A stretch of 64,000 nt of DNA from an uncultured Pelagibacteraceae bacterium (GTDB lineage: Bacteria > Pseudomonadota > Alphaproteobacteria > Pelagibacterales > Pelagibacteraceae). How positions within the stretch are numbered: position 1 is the first letter of the stretch; the number at the start of each line of letters is the position of its first letter. The translations under genes and the position numbers were made by a program. The DNA is taken from NCBI GenBank assembly GCA_902607625.1, contig CACLKR010000002.1, positions 1-64,000 on the forward strand. Direction: 5' to 3'. This document shows, piece by piece, positions 9,462-18,157 of the stretch. A model generated the notes under the pieces. It had not been told where the DNA came from. It was given only the letters and a program-made list of their open reading frames with translations, and searched no databases.

Positions 9462-11511
9462 TTTCGTTTACAATACCAGCTTTATCAAATAATTTTAATA
9501 AAAAGTCATATTTTTTAAAATTATTTTCGTCATATTCAATATCTTTAATATTTTTGCCAGCTAATTTAAAAAGATCTTCATGATGGATTGGATCAGCAAG
9601 TCTAAAGTTCTTAATTCCACTTTGTTGATAACCTAAAACATCACCAAATCCTCTAAGTTTCATATCTTCATCAGCTATTAAAAAACCATCGTTGGATGAT
9701 TTTAATATAGTTATTCTTTTTTTAGCATTTTCACTTAAATTTTTCTTATATAGTAATATACAAGTTCCTTCTTTTGATCCTCTACCAACCCTTCCTCTTA
9801 ATTGATGGAGTTGTGATAATCCAAATTTATTAGAATTTTCAATTATTATTACGTTTGCATTCGGAAAATCAATACCTACTTCTATTACGGTTGTAGATAC
9901 CAATATATCTATTTTTTTTTCTAAAAATTTATTCAATACATCGTTTTTTTGATTTCTTTCTAAACCACCATGAATAAATCCAACTTTGTTAGAAAATTTT
10001 TTTGATAAGTAGGTGTATTTTTTTAATACTGCTGAATAATCTAATTTTTTTGACTCTTCAATTAAAGGACAGACCCAAAAAATTTGATTTTCTTTTTTGA
10101 TTTCTTTTTTGATAAAAAGTAATATTTCATCAATTTTTTCTTCAGGCTTGCTTAAAGTAGTTATATCTTTTCTACTTAAAGGCTTTTCTATAAGTCGCGA
10201 AACATCCATATCTCCATATACGGTCATAACTAATGTACGTGGTATAGGAGTCGCTGACATTAAAAGTATATCGCAATCTTTACCTCCCTTGTTGGAAAGT
10301 TCTATTCTTTGTTTGACTCCAAATTTATGCTGTTCATCAATGATGGCTAAACCTAAATTTTTAAATGCTATATTCTTTTGAAATAACGCATGAGTTCCAA
10401 TTAAAAAATTAATTTTTCCATTTAATAAATTTTCTCGAATTATATTTTTTTCCTTAGGTTTAGTCTTGCCGGTTAAAAATTCAATAGTAATATTAGTTGA
10501 TTTAAATATTTTTTTTGCAAGCTCAAAATGTTGTTTAGCAAGAATTTCTGTAGGAGCCATCATAGTTACTTGATAATTTGATTTAATGACGTTAGCAGCT
10601 CCCAAAAAAGAAACAATAGTTTTACCCGTCCCAACATCCCCTTGTAAAATTCGAAACATTTTATAATCAGATTGCAAATCGTAATTAATTTCTTGTATAG
10701 TTTTTTTTTGATCTACAGTTAAAGGAAAATTAAAGTTTTTTATTAATCTTTTAGAAAAATCTTCATCAAATTTTTTCTTTTTCTTTTTAAATTTTCTTAT
10801 TCTTCTTCTTACCTGTGATAGAACTAGCAAGTTAGACAAAATTTCATCATAAGCTAGTCTTCTATAATAATGTGAATTAATATCATTTCCTTTTTCTTTA
10901 TGTAAATAAAATATAGATTTTGCCCAACTTACGTTTCCAATTTTCTTGAGTATATCCTTGTTATGCCATTCGTCTAAATCTGTAATTCTTTTTAATATCT
11001 GCTCTATCAATTTTCTATATATTTTTTCTGTTAATCCTTCTGTTAAAGAATATTTGGGAATTACTTTATTAACATAATTTTCTTTTTCAACAGGAACTAC
11101 ATATGTCGGGTTAGTAATTTGATATTTTGTTTTAAAATAATTAATTTTACCACTTATTATTACCAGAGCGTTGAGGGGGAGAATTTTTCTTATGTATCCC
11201 TCTCTGCTATTAAAAAAAACAATATCAATTTTCCCCTTCGAATCCTCACAAAAAACCCTGTTCGGAAGATTTCTTATTCGAGGAAAATTGTACTTTATTA
11301 CTTTTACCTTAATAGTAGTAATTTTTCCAATTTCGAGTTTATCTAATGTTTGCAAGTTTGACCGATCAGTATAACCTTGTGGAAAATTCCATAGTAAATC
11401 TGATATTTTTTCAATCTTTTTTTTCTTTAAGAGTTTTTTTGTTCTCACCCCAACTCCGTACAATGTAGATACATTTTTAGTTAAGAAGTCTTGTATATTT
11501 GGTTGATTCAT
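9448..11511 (-). CDS. recG: ATP-dependent DNA helicase RecG
   Basis: RecG remodels stalled replication forks and branched DNA. The wedge/OB region occupies the first half. The helicase motors follow, with LQGDVGTGKT (Walker A), MAPTEIL, IIDEQHKFG (the DEQH box), MSATPIPRTL and the C-terminal QLHQLRGRVGRG motif VI. I place the start at 11511 (MNQPNIQDF; 687 aa). An open frame extends to 11595 but would overlap the divergent sdhE gene, and its extra residues are not RecG-like. Confidence 0.95.
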   Translation of the reverse strand: MNQPNIQDFLTKNVSTLYGVGVRTKKLLKKKKIEKISDLLWNFPQGYTDRSNLQTLDKLEIGKITTIKVKVIKYNFPRIRNLPNRVFCEDSKGKIDIVFFNSREGYIRKILPLNALVIISGKINYFKTKYQITNPTYVVPVEKENYVNKVIPKYSLTEGLTEKIYRKLIEQILKRITDLDEWHNKDILKKIGNVSWAKSIFYLHKEKGNDINSHYYRRLAYDEILSNLLVLSQVRRRIRKFKKKKKKFDEDFSKRLIKNFNFPLTVDQKKTIQEINYDLQSDYKMFRILQGDVGTGKTIVSFLGAANVIKSNYQVTMMAPTEILAKQHFELAKKIFKSTNITIEFLTGKTKPKEKNIIRENLLNGKINFLIGTHALFQKNIAFKNLGLAIIDEQHKFGVKQRIELSNKGGKDCDILLMSATPIPRTLVMTVYGDMDVSRLIEKPLSRKDITTLSKPEEKIDEILLFIKKEIKKENQIFWVCPLIEESKKLDYSAVLKKYTYLSKKFSNKVGFIHGGLERNQKNDVLNKFLEKKIDILVSTTVIEVGIDFPNANVIIIENSNKFGLSQLHQLRGRVGRGSKEGTCILLYKKNLSENAKKRITILKSSNDGFLIADEDMKLRGFGDVLGYQQSGIKNFRLADPIHHEDLFKLAGKNIKDIEYDENNFKKYDFLLKLFDKAGIVNEINSD

Positions 11512-11544
11512 TAATTTATAATATATAATAAATTTTTTTGAACA

Positions 11545-11799
11545 ATGAAAAATAATGAAATTTTGAAAAGACAAATTATCTACAGGTCGACACATAGGGG
11601 GACTAGAGAGATGGATATATTATTAGGTAATTTTGTTAAAAAATATATAGATGAATTCAATGATAGTGACCTTAAAGATTTGAGACAGTTATTATTTATC
11701 GAAGATGAACTAATATATAATTGGTATTTTAAAAAGAAATCTAACACCAGCGTTCCAAATACAAAAGTATCACTAATGCTTAAAAATTTTAAATTATAA
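11545..11799 (+). CDS. sdhE: SdhE / FAD assembly factor
   Basis: A small protein (84 aa) that promotes covalent attachment of FAD to the succinate dehydrogenase flavoprotein, the bacterial counterpart of mitochondrial SDHAF2. The diagnostic RGTRE motif is at residues 18-22 in YRSTHRGTREMDILLGNF. The acidic EDELIYNWYF segment also fits the family. It is divergent from recG, a pairing seen in many alphaproteobacteria. Confidence 0.92.
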   Translation: MKNNEILKRQIIYRSTHRGTREMDILLGNFVKKYIDEFNDSDLKDLRQLLFIEDELIYNWYFKKKSNTSVPNTKVSLMLKNFKL

Positions 11800-11804
11800 A
11801 TTTA

Positions 11805-11894
11805 TGGCGGAGAGGGTGGGATTCGAACCCACGAAAGAGTTGCCCCTTCGCTGGTTTTCAAGACCAGTGCTTTCAACCGCTCAGCCACCTCTCC
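11805..11894 (-). tRNA. tRNA-Ser (anticodon TGA)
   Basis: A class II tRNA with a long variable arm. The acceptor stem GGAGAGG pairs with CCTCTCC. The anticodon loop in CTGGTCTTGAAAACCAG reads TGA, the variable arm is CGAAGGGGCAACTCTTTCG, the T loop is TTCGAAT, and CCA is encoded. It lies 5 bp after sdhE on the opposite strand. Confidence 0.97.
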
Positions 11895-12081
11895 GAAGTC
11901 TAGTTTTATAAAGAGTTTAATATATTTTTTGTAAATTTTATACAAGCAGAATATTAATTTATCTACATCTTTATTGAGTTAGTTAAATAGATCTGCTTCA
12001 AATTTTAAATATTAATTTTAAAATTTCTTCAAATTGTACTTGTGGTAACATTATTAATTATTTCTGTAAATAAGTAAGTCT

Positions 12082-12489
12082 TTAAAGTTTTTTTGAATCT
12101 GTGTATTTAGTATATTGTTTTACTTCTCTAATATTTGAACCTAATATTTTATTAATCTCTAGCTTAATTTTTGATCTGTTGTCGTTTGCAAAATATATAT
12201 CTCGTGATATTTGGATAAATTTTTCATTAAAGTCTGAATTTTTTTCGCACAATCTAATTTCGTCTTCAATTTTCCATAGTTTTTCATTTGTTTCTTTTAA
12301 TTTTTTATAAAGAGTATTTATTTCTTTAGAAAAGTTAATATTCTTCTTTTTTGTCTCATTTAAAATTTCATATTCCTTTTTAACCTCGCTTAACAAAATA
12401 TGGTCTTTTATTTTGCTCAATTTTATTTCTAGAATGCTGATTTTATCTAATAATTCACCTTCAGATATTTCAGTTAGAATTTTGCTCAT
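12082..12489 (-). CDS. DUF6165 family protein
   Basis: A 135-aa, Lys/Glu-rich protein. The N-terminal EGELLDKISILEIKLSKI and the later LWKIEDEIRLCEKNSDFNEKF and YFANDNRSKIKLEINKILGS match my recollection of the DUF6165 family, often found near glycosyltransferases and TPR proteins. It is probably helical or coiled-coil along most of its length. No function is known. The 187-bp stretch between it and tRNA-Ser holds nothing that I can support. Confidence 0.6.
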   Translation of the reverse strand: MSKILTEISEGELLDKISILEIKLSKIKDHILLSEVKKEYEILNETKKKNINFSKEINTLYKKLKETNEKLWKIEDEIRLCEKNSDFNEKFIQISRDIYFANDNRSKIKLEINKILGSNIREVKQYTKYTDSKKL

Positions 12490-12537
12490 TTTATAATTAT
12501 AAATGATAAAAGATTATTTAATAAAATTTAATGAACT

Positions 12538-12575
12538 GTATATATTAAAGTATATACAATATTGCAATGTATAAT
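12538..12575 (+). promoter_or_regulatory. Palindromic site over the promoter of the amino-acid dehydrogenase
   Basis: A perfect 7-bp inverted repeat, GTATATA-ttaaag-TATATAC, spans 12538-12557. It sits over the expected -35 region of a TATAAT hexamer at 12570-12575, 40 bp before the start codon of the dehydrogenase gene. This geometry is that of an operator or activator site. Which regulator binds is unknown. The arms are A+T-only apart from their outer G and C, so chance cannot be excluded. Confidence 0.4.
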
Positions 12576-12615
12576 ATGAATATGAAAATCATTATTACTT
12601 TAGTTGTATATTAGT

Positions 12616-13632
12616 ATGGCGCTAAAAATAGTAGACATTAAAGTTAAAGGTTATGAACGTGTAGTTCACGCAACAAATGAAACTACAAAACTCGATTGTA
12701 TTATATCAATTCATAATACAAAACTTGGACCAGCTTTAGGAGGGGTTAGATCATGGGAATATAGCAGTTTCGAAAATCAAAAAAATGATGTTCTTAATCT
12801 TTCAGAATCCATGACGCTTAAAAATAGTATTTGTGGAATTAACTTTGGTGGAGGCAAAGCCTCTCTCAATTTAACCAAAGTTAAAAAGACTCCTGAACTT
12901 TACCAAAGTTACGCTGAAGCTGTCGAGGCTCTAAAGGGGAGTTACTTTACAGCTGGAGATGTAAACACCTTTAAAGAAGATTTAATTGAGTGTTCTAAAA
13001 TCTCAAAATACGTTTATGGAATTAATGTTGAAACTTCTGGACCAACAGCAAAAGGATTATTTTACGCAATGAAAGCAGTATTAAATTTTATTAGTAATAA
13101 AAATGATCTAGAGAATGTTCATGTGGCTATTAGTGGCGTTGGTAAAGTAGGAGGCAAACTTGCTAAATTACTTTCTAAAGCGAATGTTAAAATTACTGCA
13201 GCGAGCATGAATCCAAAAATTATAAAAGAATTAAAAAATTCAATTAAAATTACTGAAGTATATCCTGAAGAATTATTTAATACTAAATGTGATATTATAT
13301 CTCCATGCGCGTTAGGAGGGGCCATCAATGAAAGCTCTAAAAAGCAACTTAAGTGTAAGGCTATAGTTGGTGCAGCTAATAATCAACTTGCAAATCCATC
13401 AATTGGAGACTGGTTGAATAAAAATAATATTATATACGCACCGGATTATCTCGTAAATTCAGGTGGTGTTATAGCAATAGCATCTGAAATTAATAAAACA
13501 GAAAATGTATTAGAAAAAAAATTACAGGAAATTGCTGAAAGATTAATACATGTTCTAGAAGAAAGTAAAAGAAATAATGAATCTTGCGATTTGATTGCCA
13601 AACGAATAGCCTGGGAACGAATAAATAGTTAA
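12616..13632 (+). CDS. Leu/Glu/Phe/Val dehydrogenase family protein
   Basis: An NAD(P)-dependent amino-acid dehydrogenase that interconverts an amino acid and its 2-oxo acid with ammonia. LGPALGGVRSW and NFGGGKASL include the glycines and lysine that hold the substrate, and the second domain gives the nucleotide-binding loop AISGVGKVGGKLAKLL. At 338 aa it is closer in size to leucine or phenylalanine dehydrogenases than to glutamate dehydrogenase. I use the ATG at 12616 rather than a TTG at 12604. The substrate cannot be fixed from motifs. A palindrome overlaps its promoter. Confidence 0.85.
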   Translation: MALKIVDIKVKGYERVVHATNETTKLDCIISIHNTKLGPALGGVRSWEYSSFENQKNDVLNLSESMTLKNSICGINFGGGKASLNLTKVKKTPELYQSYAEAVEALKGSYFTAGDVNTFKEDLIECSKISKYVYGINVETSGPTAKGLFYAMKAVLNFISNKNDLENVHVAISGVGKVGGKLAKLLSKANVKITAASMNPKIIKELKNSIKITEVYPEELFNTKCDIISPCALGGAINESSKKQLKCKAIVGAANNQLANPSIGDWLNKNNIIYAPDYLVNSGGVIAIASEINKTENVLEKKLQEIAERLIHVLEESKRNNESCDLIAKRIAWERINS

Positions 13633-13657
13633 ATTCAATTTCATGTGATATTAAAAG

Positions 13658-14656
13658 ATGATGTCTTATAACTATAAAATTATAATTTTTTTAGTTCTTT
13701 TTAAAATTTTAATTACCAGTTCAGTTATGGCAACGACCTCAGAAGATAATTTTGAAAAATGGCTTGTTTCTTATAAAAAATTTGCTTTAAAGAAAGGTAT
13801 TTCTCAAAAAACATTAAATACAGTCTTTAAAAATGTTAAGTTTTTAGATCAGGTTATTCAATATGACAGAAAACAACCAGAATTTTTTGAAGATACAATT
13901 ACGTATGTTAATAAAAGAGCTACCAATCTAAGAGCAAATAAGGCAAAAAAATTATTAAAAAAAAATAATATTCTTTTTAACGATATAGAAAAAAAATTTT
14001 TTGTTGAAAAGGAAATCTTGGTAGCTTTATGGGGTATCGAAACAAATTTTGGAAAGCATGTAGGAAAGATGGACATAATTTCTTGTCTAGCAACATTAAG
14101 TTATGATAAACGAAGAAGCAAATTTTTTTCCTCACAACTATTAACTTTGCTCAAATTAATTGATGAAAAATTAATTGATCCTAAAACATTGTTTGGCTCT
14201 TGGGCTGGAGCTTATGGAAATTTTCAATTTATGCCATCTACTATTGAACGTTATGCAATTGATTATGACGGTAATCAAAAAATTGAATTAAAGTCCTCCT
14301 TGGACGATTCATTAGCATCTGCAGCAAATTATATAAATAGTATAGGATGGAAAAAAGGAGAGCCATGTTTTTATAGAGTTAAATTAACTAAAAAATTAAA
14401 TAAAAAATATTTAAATTTATCAGCCAGGAAAATTTCTTATAGGCTAAAAATTTCTGAATGGAAAAATAAAGGTGTTCTAAATTTTGATGGAACTGACCTT
14501 AAGACCAATCTTAAAGCCGCATTGATCATGCCAGATGGTGAGCTAAAAACCCCTATTTTTTTAGTTTTTCAAAATTATGAAAAAATATTAAAATGGAATA
14601 GATCTTTGAGATTCGGAATCAGTGTTTGCACATTAGCTAATATGATAAAAATATGA
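13658..14656 (+). CDS. mltB: Lytic murein transglycosylase (MltB/SLT_2 family)
   Basis: This enzyme cleaves the MurNAc-GlcNAc bond of peptidoglycan to give 1,6-anhydro ends. Residues 1 to about 25 form a signal peptide (LVLFKILITSSVMA). The catalytic Glu is in LWGIETNFG, and SWAGAYGNFQFMPST is the family signature. The length is 332 aa. There is no lipobox, so it is probably soluble and periplasmic. It overlaps the next gene by 4 bp (ATGA) and starts a cell-wall block with the RlpA-like and D-Ala carboxypeptidase genes. Confidence 0.92.
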   Translation: MMSYNYKIIIFLVLFKILITSSVMATTSEDNFEKWLVSYKKFALKKGISQKTLNTVFKNVKFLDQVIQYDRKQPEFFEDTITYVNKRATNLRANKAKKLLKKNNILFNDIEKKFFVEKEILVALWGIETNFGKHVGKMDIISCLATLSYDKRRSKFFSSQLLTLLKLIDEKLIDPKTLFGSWAGAYGNFQFMPSTIERYAIDYDGNQKIELKSSLDDSLASAANYINSIGWKKGEPCFYRVKLTKKLNKKYLNLSARKISYRLKISEWKNKGVLNFDGTDLKTNLKAALIMPDGELKTPIFLVFQNYEKILKWNRSLRFGISVCTLANMIKI

Positions 14657-15405
14657 AATTTCATAGAGCAATAATATTAGTTGTATCTTTTATACATTTA
14701 TATTCGTGCGCCGACTATAAAACGGGTAGAACTGATCAAGATAAAGAAAAAGTCTATTATTCCTCAAGTGGATTTGCTTTGATTTTTGAGGATAGGCTCT
14801 ACGAGGAGAAAATTATTAGCAAAAAGATTAACAACGACGAAATAAGAGTCATGCATAATTTTTTAAAAAAAAATACTTTAATAAAAATTATTAATCCTTT
14901 GAACTCAAAGACCGTTGAAAGTAAAATTTATAACAACTCCAAGTATCCCAAAATATTCAATATAGTTATTAGTCAGAAAATTGCTTCCATTTTAGAATTA
15001 GATATAGACAATCCTTATGTAGAAATTATTGAAGTTAAAAAAAATAAAACTTTTATTGCTAAAGAGGGTAATATTTTTGATGAAGAAAAAAATGTTGCCG
15101 AAAAAGCGCCAATAAGTGAAGTTAAAATGGATGACTTAACAAAAGAGAAAATAAAAAATCAAGAAATATTGATAAAAGATAGCAACTATATTTTAGTCAT
15201 ATCTGATTTCTATTATCCAGATTCCGCCAATAATTTAAAAAAAGAATTGTCTAAAAAAATGAACATAAATAATATTTCAGTAAAAAAAATTAATAATAAA
15301 TATAGGCTTTTGGTGGGTCCTTTTAAAAATTTTAATGCTTTAAAAAACACGTATATTAGTTTAAATAATTTGGGGTTTGAAGGATTAAACATTTATAAAG
15401 AGTAA
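14653..15405 (+). CDS. RlpA-like SPOR-domain lipoprotein, degenerate DPBB domain
   Basis: Its place between mltB and the D-Ala-D-Ala carboxypeptidase is that of rlpA in alphaproteobacteria. A lipobox (LYSC, Cys18) is present, and the last 70 residues (NYILVISDFYYPDSANNLKK... RLLVGPFKNF) form a SPOR domain, which binds glycan strands lacking stem peptides at the septum. The middle part should be the double-psi beta-barrel, but its hallmarks are absent. There is no TASGE, no AAHKTLPLG, and the DRGP-type catalytic Asp stretch reads YNNSKYPKIF. So it probably binds septal peptidoglycan without cutting it. The RlpA call rests on context plus SPOR domain. Confidence 0.7.
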   Translation: MKFHRAIILVVSFIHLYSCADYKTGRTDQDKEKVYYSSSGFALIFEDRLYEEKIISKKINNDEIRVMHNFLKKNTLIKIINPLNSKTVESKIYNNSKYPKIFNIVISQKIASILELDIDNPYVEIIEVKKNKTFIAKEGNIFDEEKNVAEKAPISEVKMDDLTKEKIKNQEILIKDSNYILVISDFYYPDSANNLKKELSKKMNINNISVKKINNKYRLLVGPFKNFNALKNTYISLNNLGFEGLNIYKE

Positions 15406-15406
15406 T

Positions 15407-16561
15407 ATGAAATATATTAAAATTTTTGCTATTTTCTTTCTATATTTTCTTTTTTATGAAAAAGTGCACTCCGAAATAAAATTTGATGTGGATCATTTAA
15501 TTTTACAAGACCATCATTCCGGTAAAATTCTTTTTGAAAATGACGCAGATGCTTCTATCTATCCAGCCTCTATGACCAAAATAATGACCGCTATTGTCAC
15601 TTTCGATTTATTAAAAAAAGGCGAAACTTCCTTAGATGAAATGATTACAATATCTGAAAAAGCCTGGAGACTTTCGCAAAGCGGATACTCATCAATGTTT
15701 ATAATGTTGAATGATCAAGTAAGTGTAGAGGATTTATTAAAAGGAATAATTATAGTATCCGGTAATGACGCATGCGTTGCTTTAGCAGAAGGGTTATCTG
15801 GCACAGAAGAAGATTTTGTTATTTTAATGAATGAAAAGGCACAAGAAATTGGTTTAGAAAATACTAATTTTAATAATGCATCAGGAATAAACGATGTAAA
15901 CAACTATTCAACAGTTAGAGATATTTTAAAAATGTCAAGATATATGATTATAAACTATCCCGAATATTATTCTTATTTTAAAGAAACTACATTCACTTGG
16001 GATAGAACAGGTGGAGATCCAATTACACAAGGTAACCGCAATCCATTATTATATAAAGATATTGGTGCTGATGGAATTAAAACAGGATTTTTAACAGTGG
16101 AACAATATTCCTTAGCATCATCAGTTAAAGTTAAAGAAAGAAGAATTACTGCAGTAGCCAGCGGTTTTAAGACTAAAAACAGCAGATCAAGAGAATCGAT
16201 CAAAATGTTAAATTGGGGACTAAAAAAGTTTGACACCATTCGAATTACTAAAAAAAATGAAATTTTTACAAATCTGGATGTGTGGTTAGGAAAAAAAAAT
16301 AAAGTTCAGGTCGCTCCAAATGAAGATTTTTATATTACAATTCCAAAAAGGAAAAAAAAAACAATCAAAGCTATTTTGGAATATAAAGGACCTATTGAAG
16401 CTCCAATTAAAAAAGGTGACAGAATAGCTTTATTGAACATATATCTTTTGGGTGAATTAAATAAACAAATTGATCTCTTCGCCACAGAAGATGTAAAAAA
16501 AGCAAATATTTTTTCAAGGCTATTTAATTCTTTGAATTATCTAGTTTGGGGTGATGCGTAA
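15407..16561 (+). CDS. dacF: D-alanyl-D-alanine carboxypeptidase (PBP5/6 family)
   Basis: A serine peptidase that trims the terminal D-Ala from peptidoglycan pentapeptides. A signal peptide (residues 1-22) precedes the penicillin-binding motifs: SMTK at 55-58 in PASMTKIMTA, SGN in IIVSGNDACVALAEG, and KTG in DGIKTGFL. A C-terminal beta domain and a hydrophobic tail (LFNSLNYLVWG) suggest membrane attachment. It starts one base after the RlpA-like gene and overlaps tmk. Confidence 0.94.
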   Translation: MKYIKIFAIFFLYFLFYEKVHSEIKFDVDHLILQDHHSGKILFENDADASIYPASMTKIMTAIVTFDLLKKGETSLDEMITISEKAWRLSQSGYSSMFIMLNDQVSVEDLLKGIIIVSGNDACVALAEGLSGTEEDFVILMNEKAQEIGLENTNFNNASGINDVNNYSTVRDILKMSRYMIINYPEYYSYFKETTFTWDRTGGDPITQGNRNPLLYKDIGADGIKTGFLTVEQYSLASSVKVKERRITAVASGFKTKNSRSRESIKMLNWGLKKFDTIRITKKNEIFTNLDVWLGKKNKVQVAPNEDFYITIPKRKKKTIKAILEYKGPIEAPIKKGDRIALLNIYLLGELNKQIDLFATEDVKKANIFSRLFNSLNYLVWGDA

Positions 16562-17186
16562 AGATAAATATCTCTTTATTACATTTGAAGGTATTGAAGG
16601 TTCTGGAAAATCATATCAAGGCAAAAAGCTGTATAGAAATCTTAAAAAAAGAAAAATTCCAGTTATTTTTACTAGAGAACCAGGGGGATCAACTAGCGCT
16701 GAGAAAATAAGAAAACTTATACTCACTGGATCAAAAAATAAATTTACAAAAACCACTGATACTTTGCTTTATTTGGCAGCAAGAAATGAGCATATTCAAA
16801 AAACTTTAAAACCAGCAATCTCAAGAAAAAAAAATATAATATGCGATCGCTTTATCGATTCTACCATGGCATATCAGGTTTATGGAAAAAGTGTTAATAA
16901 ATCATTAGTAAATACTGTTCATAAACATATATTGGAAACAATTAAACCTAATTTAACTGTTTTATTGAAAGTAAATATCAAAAAAGCTTTTCAAAGAATT
17001 AAAAATAGGAAATTTAAAAACCGATATGATAAATTTGATAGAGATTTTTATCAAAAAGTACAAAATGCATTTATTAAAATCGCAAAAAAAAATAAAAAGA
17101 GGTATTTTATAATTGATAACTCAATAGATTCGAATGAAACAGAAAAAATTATATTAAAAAAAATTATTAGAACATTAAGTAAATGA
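16554..17186 (+). CDS. tmk: Thymidylate kinase
   Basis: This kinase phosphorylates dTMP to dTDP. The P-loop EGIEGSGKSYQGKKL is near the N-terminus, FTREPGGS is the dTMP-binding segment and ICDRFIDSTMAYQ the DRF/Y motif. The length is 210 aa. A GTG three bases earlier is an alternative start. It overlaps both the carboxypeptidase gene upstream and holB downstream, giving the common tmk-holB pair. Confidence 0.95.
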   Translation: MRKDKYLFITFEGIEGSGKSYQGKKLYRNLKKRKIPVIFTREPGGSTSAEKIRKLILTGSKNKFTKTTDTLLYLAARNEHIQKTLKPAISRKKNIICDRFIDSTMAYQVYGKSVNKSLVNTVHKHILETIKPNLTVLLKVNIKKAFQRIKNRKFKNRYDKFDRDFYQKVQNAFIKIAKKNKKRYFIIDNSIDSNETEKIILKKIIRTLSK

Positions 17187-18157
17187 ATTTAGAAGAAAAA
17201 AATAATGAAATTTTGCATCCAAAAATTCAGCCATACCTTTATGGATATGATTCTTACTTTCGATTTTTTACATCACTATATAATAAAAAAAAATTGCCAA
17301 ATGTGATGTTATTAACTGGAATTAAGGGATTAGGAAAATCTACATTCGTATATCATTTTATCAATTATTTATTGTCACATGGAGAGGCCAACCCATATTC
17401 TTATCCAAACTTTGAAATTAATCAAAATAATTCTTCCTTCAAATTAATCCAGAATAACACACATCCCAATTTTTTCTTACTTGAAAACACCTTCTCAAAC
17501 ACATATATAAAAATTGAACAGGTAAGGAATCTCCTTGGTTTTCTTAATAAATCTATCCTATCAAGAAATTTAAGAATAGTCTTGATTGATAGTGCTGAAT
17601 ATTTAAATATTAACTCGTCCAACGCTTTACTAAAATCTTTGGAAGAACCTTCTCCTAATACCTTTTTTTTTATTATCCATAATAGTTCATCAAAAATATT
17701 AGATACAATAAAATCAAGATGTGTGGAATATAAATTTCATTTTAATAATCTGCAAAAAAAAAATATTTTTAATAAAATTTCTAAAAATTATCAAATAAAT
17801 ATAAATAATGATATTTTAGAACAATTTTTGTACTTTGATACTCCTGGCAATATTTTAAGATATTTATTAGTTTTTAAGGATTCAAAAATTACTATTTCAA
17901 GGGATATTCTCCCATGTATCTTATATTTAATGGAAAATTATAGAAATAAAAAAGATCCAGAATTATTAAATTTCATAACTTTATTCATTGAGAATTATTA
18001 TAATGAATTATCTTTAAATAATCATTCAAATTTAATTAATTATTTCAATAATAAATATAAAATATTAAATATGATTCAAAATATGAAAATTTTTAATCTA
18101 AATGAAAAAAACTCACTAACTTCTATCGACAGAATAATAAGAAATGAAACAAAATAA
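17183..18157 (+). CDS. holB: DNA polymerase III subunit delta'
   Basis: HolB is part of the clamp-loader complex. GIKGLGKSTFVYHF is the P-loop, and NSSNALLKSLEEPSPNTFFF with TIKSRC is the sensor-1/SRC region of the AAA+ fold. The Cys4 zinc module seen in many delta' subunits is absent, as in other short members. The very A/T-rich gene encodes a Lys/Asn/Ile-heavy C-terminal collar domain. It overlaps tmk by 4 bp and metG by 14 bp. Confidence 0.92.
   Translation: MNLEEKNNEILHPKIQPYLYGYDSYFRFFTSLYNKKKLPNVMLLTGIKGLGKSTFVYHFINYLLSHGEANPYSYPNFEINQNNSSFKLIQNNTHPNFFLLENTFSNTYIKIEQVRNLLGFLNKSILSRNLRIVLIDSAEYLNINSSNALLKSLEEPSPNTFFFIIHNSSSKILDTIKSRCVEYKFHFNNLQKKNIFNKISKNYQININNDILEQFLYFDTPGNILRYLLVFKDSKITISRDILPCILYLMENYRNKKDPELLNFITLFIENYYNELSLNNHSNLINYFNNKYKILNMIQNMKIFNLNEKNSLTSIDRIIRNETK

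Noticed and set aside
10097-10381. 94-codon plus-strand frame within recG
   Set aside because: Antisense shadow of a well-conserved RecG helicase region; no own features.
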